Positions 34,519 to 53,754 of a DNA stretch of 64,000 nt are shown piece by piece. This DNA is from Glandiceps talaboti (lineage: Eukaryota > Hemichordata > Enteropneusta > Spengelidae): assembly GCF_964340395.1 (NCBI RefSeq), contig NC_135559.1, positions 1,959,001-2,023,000 of the forward strand. Reading direction: 5' to 3'. Made by a program: the position numbers and the translations under genes. A model generated the notes under the pieces. It did no database searches. It worked only from the letters and a program-made list of their open reading frames with translations, and was not told where the DNA came from. Position 1 is the first letter of the stretch, and each line of letters starts with the position of its first letter.

Positions 34519-36855
34519 CCTTTGGTCCTCTTGGTCCTGGTGGTCCACGTGCTCTTGGCTGTCCAACGATACCGGGGAATCCTGGTTCACCCTTGTCTCC
34601 TTTAAAGCCCTTTATTTCCAAACCAGGATCACCTTTTCGACCCTTCAAACCATTGAAACCAGGTGGACCTCGGGGTCCTAATGGTCCTGATACACCTGGG
34701 TCACCTCTTTCTCCTCTACAACCATCTACACCTGGTAATCCAGTGTTGCCTGGTAGTCCGCGTTCACCACGAACACCTGGAAACACAAAGAAACTAACAT
34801 ACATGTTACACTTATTCCTAAAAGTGTATGGTCCATGTAACGTGAAGCACACACAACATTCAAACATATCGATTATATTATTGTTATATGTTTATGTATG
34901 TTTAACTTTTAAAGTCCATGCAGAAAACGCTAAACGGTCTATCCTAACTGGTTATTCAATTTCCGTTCAATTATGTCTTTCCATATACCTCGGAAGTAAT
35001 ACCAAATACCAGAGCTTTCTTGCTATATACCCTGTTCCCGACTAAACTGTTCACAAGCCTACAACACTTCATTCAGATAGGATCTGGAGAATCATGAAGA
35101 TTTTAGGTCATTGTAAACAAAAGTGTGTGTCTCTACCTTACCATGATTCATTACATCTTCAAATGTCGTTGACACATATGATGTTTTTCCTATGTACATA
35201 TTATTCCTAAACTATTCTACCTTTGTTCATAAGTCGTATCATTCACTACTGTACAAAGTAAAATCACGAGGCCTGAAACAAATAGTTGTCTGGCTTACAA
35301 AAAATCTCACTAGCAGTACCACATTTGACAAATATCTGTTGATAAGTTTTTTTTGTCGAGCAAGACGATAAACAGTAGCAATTTGTTGAGCAAAAATGAT
35401 ATAATGTAGCTATGTTTTTGTGGACCCAAATGATAAAATGTAGCAATGTTAGTAAGATTTGTGTTGACCCAGATGATAAAATCTAGCAACGTCAATAGGA
35501 TTTTTGTTGACCCAGATGATACAATGTAGCAATGTAAGTAAGATTTCTGTTGAGCTAGATAACGTTTTGTTTCACTTCATACCCTTAATGCCTTTAAGTC
35601 CAGGAAACCCTTTTGGACCTAGATGACCGGGTCTTCCATAATTTGGTGAGAGACCAGGTAGACCTTTATCTCCTTTTCTACCTTTAAATCTTCCTGGAAG
35701 CCCTTTTGAACCTCGTCGACCTGGAGGACCATCGGGACCTGAAATATTTGTTCATTTTTTGTGTACATTCTCATAAGAGCACCGTCTCTAAAACAGTAAA
35801 CTTGTTTATGTTATATTTAAGATACTAAGATTGTAGCGATGGTTTTATGTTTTATGATTGATCTATGTTTACCATTATCATTTACTGTCAAAACGTTCAC
35901 ATGCTATGAATTTGTTTCCAACATCAAGAGACAAAAAGTGACTTACAATCTGATATCGTGTTTGTACTGCAGTAAGTTTGAAAGGTACAGTCTTTGTTTA
36001 CAAATTATCCTTCATAACTCAAACTTATGTCCATTTTTGACTACCTCACCTGAAGGTCCCACAATTCCAAATTCTCCGGGTTCACCCTTTTTCATGCCCG
36101 TTCCAGGTGGCCCTCGGTCACCAACTTTACCGGGGAGACCAGGAAAACCATCATCGCCTTGTAAGAAAACATGAATGTCACTGTGTTTGCCAATTAGCTA
36201 ATCTTCGTCCTTAAAAACCTTCGGTATCATTTCAAAGAACATTGGGCAAAAGGGTGTTTAACTCCAGCTAATTACAGACTATGCAAAACGGAGAAGATAC
36301 TGTTATAGGAGGGTTACGGATGTTGTTCGAGTGCAGGCACTGAATGACCAGGTTTCTCTTAGCTTAATCAGATAGAGATTATAAAAACATGGTGAATAAA
36401 TGTGTCTTTGATTTAGTTGGTGAAATTGTAATTCTGCTGCTGTCACCCCTCCCCCATCCCCCCATCCCCATATTGTGTTTAGTTCTGTTCATTCCAAGGC
36501 TGCGATATGTTATGCATTCTTTTTAAATATTCATATGCTGTGGGCTTGCCTCATTCAATGACGACTGTCAAACCATTTACCATCAACACGAAATCATGTT
36601 ATTTTATATCATATATTATATCATATGTAAACTTTACGAGTTTATCTATTCACACACTTCCTAGTTCTGGCATTCAGATAAGAGTGAGTACTAAGACAAA
36701 AGTTTCCAATGAATATTATTATAATAAATGGTTAGTCAGTTTGTTATATCCCAATTATACTTGCTGTCACTCACCATGTTCTCCTTTCATGCCATCAGAA
36801 CCAGGTCTGCCTGGTTGGCCATCACATCCTGGAAAACCGGGAAAACCTGGTCGAC
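34519..36855 (-). CDS. Non-fibrillar (type IV-like) collagen, four internal exons
   Basis: Minus-strand exons 36775-36855, 36050-36157, 35583-35738 and 34519-34776 (81, 108, 156 and 258 nt) all begin and end in phase 1, splitting a glycine codon, and join into 201 codons of Gly-X-Y. The text includes [54 protein letters not shown] and [16 protein letters not shown]. Interruptions ([32 protein letters not shown]) and isolated cysteines in GCDG and GCRG are typical of basement-membrane type IV chains rather than fibrillar ones. No signal peptide, NC1 domain or other exons are seen on either side within 4 kb upstream or in the 324 bp before the receptor gene. It is either part of a gene with very long introns or a detached fragment. 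Confidence 0.8.
35390..35565. repeat. Degenerate 43-bp tandem repeat
   Basis: About four units of the type TGTTGACCCAGATGATAAAA followed by TGTAGCAATGTTAGTAAGAT, in the collagen intron between exons 35583-35738 and 34519-34776. Confidence 0.7.
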
Positions 36856-36858
36856 CTG

Positions 36859-36878
36859 GGTATATATATATAATTATA

Positions 36879-36975
<97 letters not shown>
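36859..36975. repeat. (TA)n microsatellite touching a collagen splice acceptor
   Basis: On the minus strand the TA tract runs straight into ACCCAG, the acceptor of collagen exon 36775-36855, leaving no ordinary polypyrimidine tract. Confidence 0.93.
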
Positions 36976-36977
<2 letters not shown>

Positions 36978-37500
36978 TCACACGTGTGTGTGTGTGTGTG
37001 CCTGTGTGTACGAAGCAGACTATTAACATTAACCTTTGACCCTTTCGTTACTCCACAAATCATTGAAAGTTGTGTGCACACATTGTCTGTGTGTAAGTAG
37101 TCTTTGTGAGTTCGGTACGGACTATACCATAGACTTCTCCGCTGGTAAATAAGCTGTTTGGTTTTGGGTGGTTTTTTAGTTGATCAAAGGTGATACTTAG
37201 CCTAGACAGTCCGTGTCTCGTGGTTTGTTACGGATAGAGTATAGAAACATAGTACATTATTTTAATAGTATACAGGGATATGCATGTATAGATTAGTTAT
37301 TCATGTCTTTAAAATGGTGTTTTGTATTTACTTTTTTTTAGCGTGGTTCCTGGGCTCCCTGTGGTAGAAGGTTATAAATTTACACTGCAGACAAATTAGT
37401 GAAGCCAGTGAGACTGTGAGACTGTGAGAGTCTACATTCCTCACAGCGGGTCTTGTACGTGTCACCAACACTCACTGTCAACCAGAGCAATGTTGAGTCT

Positions 37501-37606
37501 AGTCTGTAAGGTACGCCGTGACGGGGCGCCCTCAAACATCGGCCAACCCCTAACCCTGTGAGAGGAGGCCGGTGAGGGCGAAACGTCACGACGTATCTTA
37601 CAGTCT
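37501..37606 (-). mobile_element. MITE with TIRs and perfect 11-bp target duplication, copy 2
   Basis: This copy of the element at 2156-2259 is in opposite orientation. Terminal inverted repeats are AGTCTGTAAGGTACGCCGTG and AGACTGTAAGATACGTCGTG. The 11 bases ATGTTGAGTCT lie immediately before (37490-37500) and after (37607-37617), an exact target-site duplication. Length and TSD size fit a Mutator-like MITE. Confidence 0.8.
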
Positions 37607-38223
37607 ATGTTGAGTCTTAAATTCACTACTATCGATTGTAGGTACAACAAATTCTTCGGGAAACAGGAATAGTTGTCTTGGATTTTTATTTATCAAACTT
37701 TCTGTGTCACTTAATAATTTGTAAAATATTTTTTTGTAAAAATGGAAAAAACCTTCTCCCTTTCAAGTGCATTTACTTTAAATTCAGTTTTGTTAAACCC
37801 CGTGTTATTATTACATTATTGATCGCGTCAGTTTTCTTGTGTTACAGTCTAATGTATGATATTTCATGAATTCTGTTTGTAAAATGAATTCAAAATGGTC
37901 ACTAAAAGAAGTGATCCAATATTCTGATTAAATAGTATAACCAACTAGTAATTCACACTGAGTTTGCTCAGTCCAGTGGGTTTAGTCTTGTACTTTCGAT
38001 GACACTCGAACAGTGTTAGCGCTCTACTGAAGTTCGACCGGAAGTAAGAGCACCGCCACTCTTAGAGCATGCATATCACCTTGTTTGAGGTAATCAGGAC
38101 AGCCATCGCACAAGTCCGAGAAACCTAGACTAAATTAATATTTGAGGTTACATATAATATGACAAGGTTGTTATCAACAGTGATTGTGTCATATTTATCA
38201 AGGGAATGTTAAACTACTATTTC

Positions 38224-38264
38224 CCACAATACACCATTCAAGATGGCGGGTTTGCAAAGTCCCC
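38224..38264. repeat. Dispersed repeat fragment
   Basis: CATTCAAGATGGCGGGTTTG with its CCCACAATACACC flank reappears inverted at 55808-55852, and more loosely in the same orientation at about 60857-60905. A short dispersed family is likely. Confidence 0.4.
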
Positions 38265-38416
38265 ATTTCACTGATACGATGTCAAGAAGTTATCAACCTA
38301 AAACGTCTATGGGATTAGTCATTCCTGCAGCTATGATAACATAGAACGATGGGGTGCACGTTATGATACCTTCCCAAGAATTATTATCATTTTTCAGTAA
38401 ATCCAATATCACCTAA

Positions 38417-38483
38417 CGGGTGGTGGTGGTGGTGGTGGTGGTGGTGGTGGTGGTGGTGGTGGTGGTGGTGGTGGTGGAGGTGG
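38417..38483. repeat. (GGT)n microsatellite
   Basis: Non-coding triplet tract of about 20 units. Confidence 0.93.
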
Positions 38484-39112
38484 TGACATATTGCAAGTCT
38501 GAGATGACAACCACACATAAACAGGATTGGTATATCTATCGAAATAAGCAAGCAAATATTTTGAGACTGCTTACTATTCCTTTAGATAGCTAAAAATGGA
38601 TAGCTTCATGAATTTCCTGATAACATGTTCTTGAAAAAGTGAAGTTACCACATAAAAGCTTACAAACAATATTAAACATCGAAGGCTAAATAATTCTAAC
38701 TAAGGAGTACACACTTTAAAACTCTTGCAATAATTCGATCCATAACTGTAGTAATCTTTCCATTGGCTTACAGCCTATCACCTGATACTTGTTGAAGTTG
38801 ACATTTGACCAATGCTATACTTTCACATGACTGGCTGTTAGTCTATAAAGAACAGTTCAAATTTATGCTACATGTAGAAGTAGTTTCTAAATGACATAGT
38901 TTGCTATAAGTACTATAATCTATCTCTGCTATCTCTTCAGCCTTTGTCACTATTATTTTGAATTAAGTATACACCTGCAATATTCTTTTTTTTGAAGGCG
39001 GTTTTCTTCACCTTTATTTTCTACAGAAGCCAAGTTTCAGTAAATATATCTAACTACGTATAGCTTAAATTGGATAATTTCTGTTGATTACAAATGTACT
39101 ATTATCTTTTAT

Positions 39113-39452
39113 GTGTGTGTATGTATGTATGTATGTATGTATGTATGTATGTATGTATGTATGTATGTATGTATGTATGTATGTATGTATGTATGTATGT
39201 ATGTATGTATGTGTGTGTGTATGTGTGTGTGTATGTATGTATGTATGTATGTATGTATGTATGTATGTATGTATGTATGTGTGTATGTATGTATGTATGT
39301 ATGTATGTATGTATGTATGTATGTATGTATGTATGTGTGTATGTATGTGTGTATGTATGTATGTATGTATGTATGTATGTATGTATGTATGTATGTATGT
39401 ATGTATGTATGTATGTATGTGTGTATGTGTGTGTGTGTGTGTGTATCTGTAT
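39113..39452. repeat. (TATG)n/(TGTG)n microsatellite, about 340 bp
   Basis: Long tetranucleotide array with interspersed TGTG units; frames are open on both strands only because of the repeat. Confidence 0.95.
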
Positions 39453-40571
39453 GTATATGTTTTGTGTACCAAGTGTGAAAGCTGGCAAATGGGGAGAAGG
39501 TGGTCCGGTAGGTGAAGGGAGGGGAGCATAGGAGAGAACATGGGTGCACTACACTAATAGCCTCATGTAAAATTAAAAGTATGACACTTTCTGAAATCAT
39601 GATAAAAAAAATCCTCAGTAAATTGCCAAGTAATAAAGATAACAATTTTACAACTGGAAAAACAATAATATATTCAAACTTGAAACGAACGAAATATAAA
39701 AGAATGAAAACGATAGAAAATGGGATATTTTGTGACTAAACAAAACTAAGAAACCATTTCATGGTTTAATAGTATCTATGTAATTAACAATTGTTTTATA
39801 ATTCTACATCAAAATGAAAAAAATGACAACAGATATTCGTAAACGATGTCTGTTCTAAACGCATGTACTGTATCTATAATAATTGTACATGAAGAAGGAG
39901 TACAAGTTAAAGTGCGCCATCAACGACGATTCCTTTGATTATAGCTGCACCTTGGTTGTGTGTTCAAACCGATGTACGTATTTAGGTTCATTATATACAG
40001 ATATCACAATGTTATGCTTTCCTTCTCGTACAAAACTTGGTTGAAGGCAAAAGGACTAAAACAATGATATACAACCACAAAAATGAAAATTCCTCTTTGG
40101 TCACGTGACGATGGGTGTGATTTTATCAGACAAATGATTTCTAACATCAAGAACATTTCTCCAATAAAAAATTCTCGTCAGTTTCACCTCAGAGGTTTCA
40201 TCCAGAATCATTTACAGAAATAGAGCATACAAAATAAATACATTAGTGACATTAAACAAGTCACTCAGTTTCAGGTCTGAAATAAACACTAATGAATATG
40301 ATAAAGTAACTAATGTGCTTCTCAGTGGATCGAGATTGAAACCGTTACCCATGGCAACGGGTGATGACACATGATTCTCTAGTCACTGAGACAGACTCGG
40401 AACTACCAGGAAGATGTTGTCAAATACTACTAAAACAGAGTCAACAGATGTATAAGAATGGAACTTCAAATAATTAGAACAGAGTGTGCTGGTAGTGATA
40501 CACAACCTACGTTTTGGTGACATGACTGTTGTCTTCTGTAGGATAAACAGCGATGATTACTGTACGTTATT

Positions 40572-40726
40572 CACTAGATGGCGGTGCGATGATTTTTTTT
40601 TGTCCCAGGCATGTCTGAGTCGAGTTGAAACAACAATCCCCCACCCCCACCCCGTCACAGTTCTGTCACTTTCGCCGTAGTCACGACAGTCTGGGACAGA
40701 TTGTACCGCGACACCGCCATCTAGTG
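40572..40726. mobile_element. 155-bp MITE-like element with perfect 15-bp TIRs
   Basis: CACTAGATGGCGGTG at 40572-40586 is exactly inverted at 40712-40726. A second inner pair is GTCCCAG (about 40602) with CTGGGAC (40691). No coding capacity. Confidence 0.65.
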
Positions 40727-41024
40727 GCGAACAGCAATAGCCATAGTCCGTTCGTCCTGAGGAAGACAACATGCAACAGCCAAGTACACCGATCGGTATA
40801 CATATTACATGTACACTGTGGGTCAACGAACTTTGTTCTAATTATTCTTATACAACTATCGGACGATGTATTCTGGACACTTGATACAAGAAATCATTAG
40901 ATTTTATATGGCGATGATATCATTGTTTTGGGCCTAACAAAGTTTTTTGAAAAGGTATCTAGGTATAAATGATGATGCAGCGATAAGTGAATGCTGACCC
41001 CTGACCCGTAGCAGCGATGACGTT

Positions 41025-48344
<7,320 letters not shown>

Positions 48345-49276
48345 ACTCAGATATCGAAACTGAAACAGAGAAAAGACATAAATGACAAATATTAAAAAAA
48401 AAAAAAACATCAGATTATCTTGTCCCGCCTATCGTGACCTATGACCTTTGGCATACTTTACTATATTGACCTGTTCATGTAAACTACTCGTACTGTCATG
48501 ATGTTAATCGTGACGTAACGACCTTGAGACTGGTATTCTTCCAATTTTTTGTTCGTTTATATTTTTTGGTAATAGACACTCAGGTTTTTTTTAATTATCA
48601 GATTTATTATTAGCCGTTCAGACTACAGAGTGAAAAAATGAATCGACACTTGATAGATGAAAGTTAAAACGTAGCAGTAATCTTTTCATTTATTTTTTTG
48701 CTAAAAAGTTTTACCCATTTAGGAAATACATCTAACCTTTAGTGGAATCGGTTATCTCCTTCTCTAATCAGTTGAATCACCTACTTTTTACAAACTATTC
48801 CAATACTACGAGTATAAACGATCTAGTGACTATTTATCATTTGTCAACAAATTATGAAATTAGTGTGATACTGATAGGTTTTTTTTATCACCAAGCTATC
48901 ATACATGCTTCAGCAAGTGCAATAACATAAATAATTCGAGAAAACGAGCTAGTGAATAATTGCACGTTTGAGAGGTAAAACAAACTAGAGAATTTACACC
49001 ATACGGACAAAAGATAAGATGACCTTTGACCACGATGACGTCATGAAACGCGTTGTTGCGAGAATGATATTGAAACTCGTGTAGATTACAAAATTTGTTT
49101 GCATGGGTTTTTTTTTCTGTTATTATTACCCATTATTGCGTTACTCAGTATTCAGGACGTAAAACTGATTTTGATACGATTTTGATACGACACTGTCAGT
49201 GTATACAAAAATATAACAACACATACTGACTGACTAAATGTTTATAGTCAGTAACATAGGAAGCGAGATAATTGGA

Positions 49277-49278
49277 TA

Positions 49279-49309
<31 letters not shown>

Positions 49310-49320
49310 CATACATACAT

Positions 49321-49353
<33 letters not shown>

Positions 49354-49434
49354 TACATACATACATACATACATACATACATACATACATACATACATAC
49401 ATACATACGCAGACAGATAGACAGACAGACAGGC

Positions 49435-49491
<57 letters not shown>
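49277..49491. repeat. CATA/CA/CATA/CAGA compound microsatellite
   Basis: CATA block, short CA block, CATA block, then a long CAGA block from about 49411. Confidence 0.95.
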
Positions 49492-51525
49492 CATGCTATA
49501 GACAGCAAAATTGAAATAAGCAGCCATTCATATATTTAACCATGGAAATGTATTCATGGATACATTACACTGGCCAAATCACAATGTTGGGACGGAAACA
49601 GGAATATAAGCTTCCTGAAGTTGTCATGGCAACCTTTTACGAGAAGAGTCAAATGTGAACCAGTTACTATTGTACTCTGGCCTTGAACATATGTATTTAG
49701 TATAAAAAATACATTCTGTCTCCCGGAAGTCATGCACTAATTCCTTATCGTTGAGTTGCCAAAATGTAATTCGATCTCCAAAATGTGAACTTGAACTAAA
49801 TGTGGGTCAAGTCAACCAGAACGAAAACTGTCTGTCTCTTGGTGGCCAACAGATAAGTTATTGGGTCGGACCACCGGGTATCCATAGTGAGCGGTCTGCT
49901 TGCAATAAAATTTACAATTTACATCGCTGATGATGGTTATCTGTATCGGACAAGCACAATCGGAAACAACGAATACTACGTACACCGTACCGGTATATTC
50001 ACACTTCATGTGTTCCCGTGCATGCATAAAACACACAACTTTACATGAAGTGTTGAAAATTCGCTGGGCCTGCTGGAATGACGTGTCAGCGTTGCACGTT
50101 GTTCCATTTCAGTTGTCTGGTATAAATTTGCATAATAAAAGATGACCTCGTCATAGGTCAGTTGTATTGTCGTGTATTGGGCTCCAAACAATACGGCGGT
50201 CACTTCCTGCTTTCACATGAATATTATAATTATGTGAGTAATAACAGTGGATAAATATGTCTGTTTTGTCGAATGCGTGACCGACATGAATATTCAATGT
50301 GAACAAAATTATTTAATTTTTGAAGTGTGTTAACATTACTGTAAAGATAACATGTTTCGAATTTTGGTGGGCTAACGTTAACTGTGGGCTCTAGTTAAGT
50401 TCCGCCCTGACTGTTCAAACGGTTATTTATAACACCAAACTGATCTCATCAACGATTTCAGAATATGTTCGGTTGTTTTTGACAGTGACTTAGTAGGTCC
50501 TACCCGTGCTCTAACCTTAGCGAGTTATGTAACAGTCTCCTAAGACCACTCGGTGTTGTTTTAATAACCAAGATCTGTAAATTGATCGATGGCGGACGAC
50601 GCTATGCATTAAGACCCCGACCTGCAGTTGACGCCCTTATTGAGACAGTTCGTATATACGTAGGGCCATCGGTTCAACACACACGATCTTACCAAATTTA
50701 CTGTCTTTAACATGTATAATTATACACTGTCATGACGGGTGAAGTTGAACTAATATGATACAGTCATTGAACGACTTATGAATGGAAACATACACCGGTC
50801 AGGCCAACACTTAAACGTATGGCCCTATCGGTATCTATGTCATGGAGGGCATAGCCGTAGTGGACTCGTTACCAAAAAATCACCACTTGTGAAGTTAAAG
50901 ATGTCATTTCAAACACTGAAGAGGGAAATACACCTACCTGTTAGTTACCAATATCACACCGTCTACAACAATAAATTGTCGAAATCTTGACTGACGGACA
51001 AGGAAACAAATAGTTCTTTATACAAAGTCCCCCACCTGGTGCTATTAATAGCCACCAATCACCACGCCATCAAACTTTTGTTAGCGTCAGTCGCCAGAGG
51101 GCGCTATGAAAAATGACCAACAGATGGTGCCTCCCACCCACAAGAACAATGTTGGTGGGAATGACTCTGGAATTCTAAATACACTCTTTGACATAAACAA
51201 CAAGCGTCTTGACAGTGCTTGTTTCGACATACTACTAGTATTACTTAGATGATAAATCAGGATTATGTCAACAACGCAATTTCGATAAACTATCGTTGCA
51301 TGCCTATCATATTCAGTCACGGTTGATCCAAGTCCTGAGATTGCTGAAATGGGTAGTCCAGAAGCTATCCGTGGACACGATTTTCTCGAGTGACCCTAAA
51401 ACGAATGACAGAAAACAAATGACAGCATTTACAGTATGTAAACAGTGGAATGGCACCCTTTTCTACATTCAGATCGGAATAGTTCAAAATAATTTTTTTT
51501 GCATGTATGCTTTCGATCCGGTACA

Positions 51526-51774
<249 letters not shown>

Positions 51775-52176
51775 AGATATGCTAGATCATTCTTAAAAGG
51801 CCAAAAGTGAAAAAAGAAGCCATATACATAAGTGTAATTAGCAGAGCGGTACAATTATATATGAAAGACAGATTATACGGCTACCGTCCTTAGTTCCATC
51901 TTGACAGACATTGTCCAATACAAAGAAATATGTCTCAATATGTGTACGTGGTGTATGATTACATTTCGGAATTTGTCAAACTCTTCATCGGCATCCAATT
52001 TTACGACATACGGTTAAAGTAGGCCAATAATATCATGTTGAATATTATGGTAACCTCCATGCGTTTCCTGTATTATGGAATCTCAAGAACGTGAGGGTTA
52101 TCTGTCTAGAGGTGGTTGTTGTTGCTGCTGCTGGTGGTGGTGGTGGAAGTGGTGGTGGTGGTGGTGGTGGTACCAC

Positions 52177-52430
52177 CACAGTCGCTTGTAAACTGTTATT
52201 CCTTTCCTAAATGGTTTTATTCTTGTCTATGTCTTATACTAGTAAAATCGGTAGCGATGTCATACCCCATACATACAATACATGTATGTATGTAGGGGGG
52301 TATGACATCGCTACCGATTTTATAAGAATATCGCAAATCCCTATAATAACGTCATTGTTCTGTATTAGGACCGTCATAGACAAGAATGAAACCATTTAGG
52401 AAAGGAATAACAGTTTACAAGCGACTGTGG
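52177..52430. repeat. Nested palindrome (composite fold-back)
   Basis: The outer arms 52177-52231 and 52376-52430 are 55-bp inverse complements with about one mismatch. Inside them a second inverted pair, AAAATCGGTAGCGATGTCAT at 52244 and its complement ending at 52321, encloses a short CATA/TATG core. About 54 unpaired bases separate the right inner and outer arms. Confidence 0.85.
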
Positions 52431-52816
52431 GTAGTACATGGTGGTAGTACACTGACGATGAGTCATAGCTCAAAACGCCTCCAATAACTAAAATATCATG
52501 TTACTTCCTACATATACGATTTATACGGTAGTTCGAAGTTAGTAACTAATATTGGTATAGAATAAATAAATACACGTCCATCGCATGAGGGCGTGGTCAT
52601 TATTCATACATCAACGCAGACAAAAACATTGATTGAGATTCGTACAAGTTGTCGAATTCATGGCTACACATGTATAACTGTGAATTCAAACATACATTCA
52701 CCGAACCGTTACCTTTCTACTTTCAGCCACTAGAGGGACTGTGGTACAGTCCTTCAAAACACTTACATGTTGAGGTTTTAAACAAATATTGCTTTTTCGA
52801 AGTTCGACTATTCCAA

Positions 52817-52918
52817 TCGTCGTAAACCGCAGCCTCTTTTACGGCACCGTCCAAGACGTGTCGTTATGTCGCAGTGTCGCGAAAGACTTGAATAACAGCT
52901 CTGGTTTGAGAGAATGAA
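52817..52918 (+). repeat. Dispersed repeat, second direct copy
   Basis: Begins CGTCGTAAACCGCAGCCTCT and ends CAGCTCTGGTTTGAGAGAAT, matching 46142-46243 along its length with scattered differences. Confidence 0.65.
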
Positions 52919-53696
52919 CTATTCAAAAGTTTAAATATACCAACAATTACATGGCTTACAATAATTGTGAACCAAATTTCGGCTTGAAAACTGAGGATTA
53001 AAATATAATTGCTGCCTGACTTCATCAGAGATACTGGTACTAAAATAAACCACGTCGACACCGTACAATTGTATAGAGTATTATAGGAATGTTGTGTATA
53101 TGGTCAAAGAAATGTACCCTATTGTAAAATGTACTGTACGAGGTCTGTTGAATGAATGAATAAATGAATGAATGGAATAATTAACGTAATAACTAGATAC
53201 CAGATAATCCTGATAAGTCCCTCCTTCAACATACAACATCATCTTTGTACCTTGTCACATTATGGTTTCATATTCTGACAATCGCAGGTTCCACAAAGCT
53301 ATGAAGAAGAATTTTAAGGAGCACCGGCAATGTTTATGTGTTTGGGGTTATCTTCCTATAATAGTACAGACAATTTCACCTAGCCTCGCCGACACAATAC
53401 ATCTCATATACATTATTATATTGGTCATATACTACATAGTAGTTAGTAGATAAGGACAACTTGTTGATTTACTACAAATGAAACAAAATACAATTGGAAC
53501 ACATTGTTACCAATGAAGTCTTTGAAGTCTGACTACAATGGTAACAGTGTATCACAAAACACAGTAGAGTTGTTTTACTAATTAGAAGCCCGCGATAAAT
53601 ACCCATTTCTCATCCATATCACCGCTTTCAAAGGGCTGAAAGGGGTCAGTCTATTTTGTTTCTACCTAATTGACCTGTAAGGTATTATTTTCTGTC

Positions 53697-53754
53697 TCGG
53701 TTACTCAGACTCTGGGAGGAGCTCTCAACGGAAAGAGTTTGGGTAACCGAGACT
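53697..53754. repeat. Short inverted repeat, 18-bp arms
   Basis: CTCGGTTACTCAGACTCT and AGAGTTTGGGTAACCGAG pair with two mismatches about 20 bases apart. Confidence 0.45.

Larger units (their letters stand above)
36976..41024. other. Intergenic or long-intron stretch between collagen and Rac genes
   Basis: No supportable exon on either strand. It contains a TG run at 36980, a MITE at 37501-37606, a GGT tract at 38417-38483, a 330-bp TATG/TGTG array at 39113-39452, and a 155-bp MITE at 40572-40726. The Rac 3' UTR should occupy the right-hand end. Confidence 0.6.

Noticed and set aside
39065-39645. Frames rich in Tyr-Ile-His-Thr or Cys-Met-Tyr-Val (also at 6.9, 13.9, 22.2, 49.3 and 58.8 kb)
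   Set aside because: Pure translations of tetranucleotide microsatellites, present on both strands at once.
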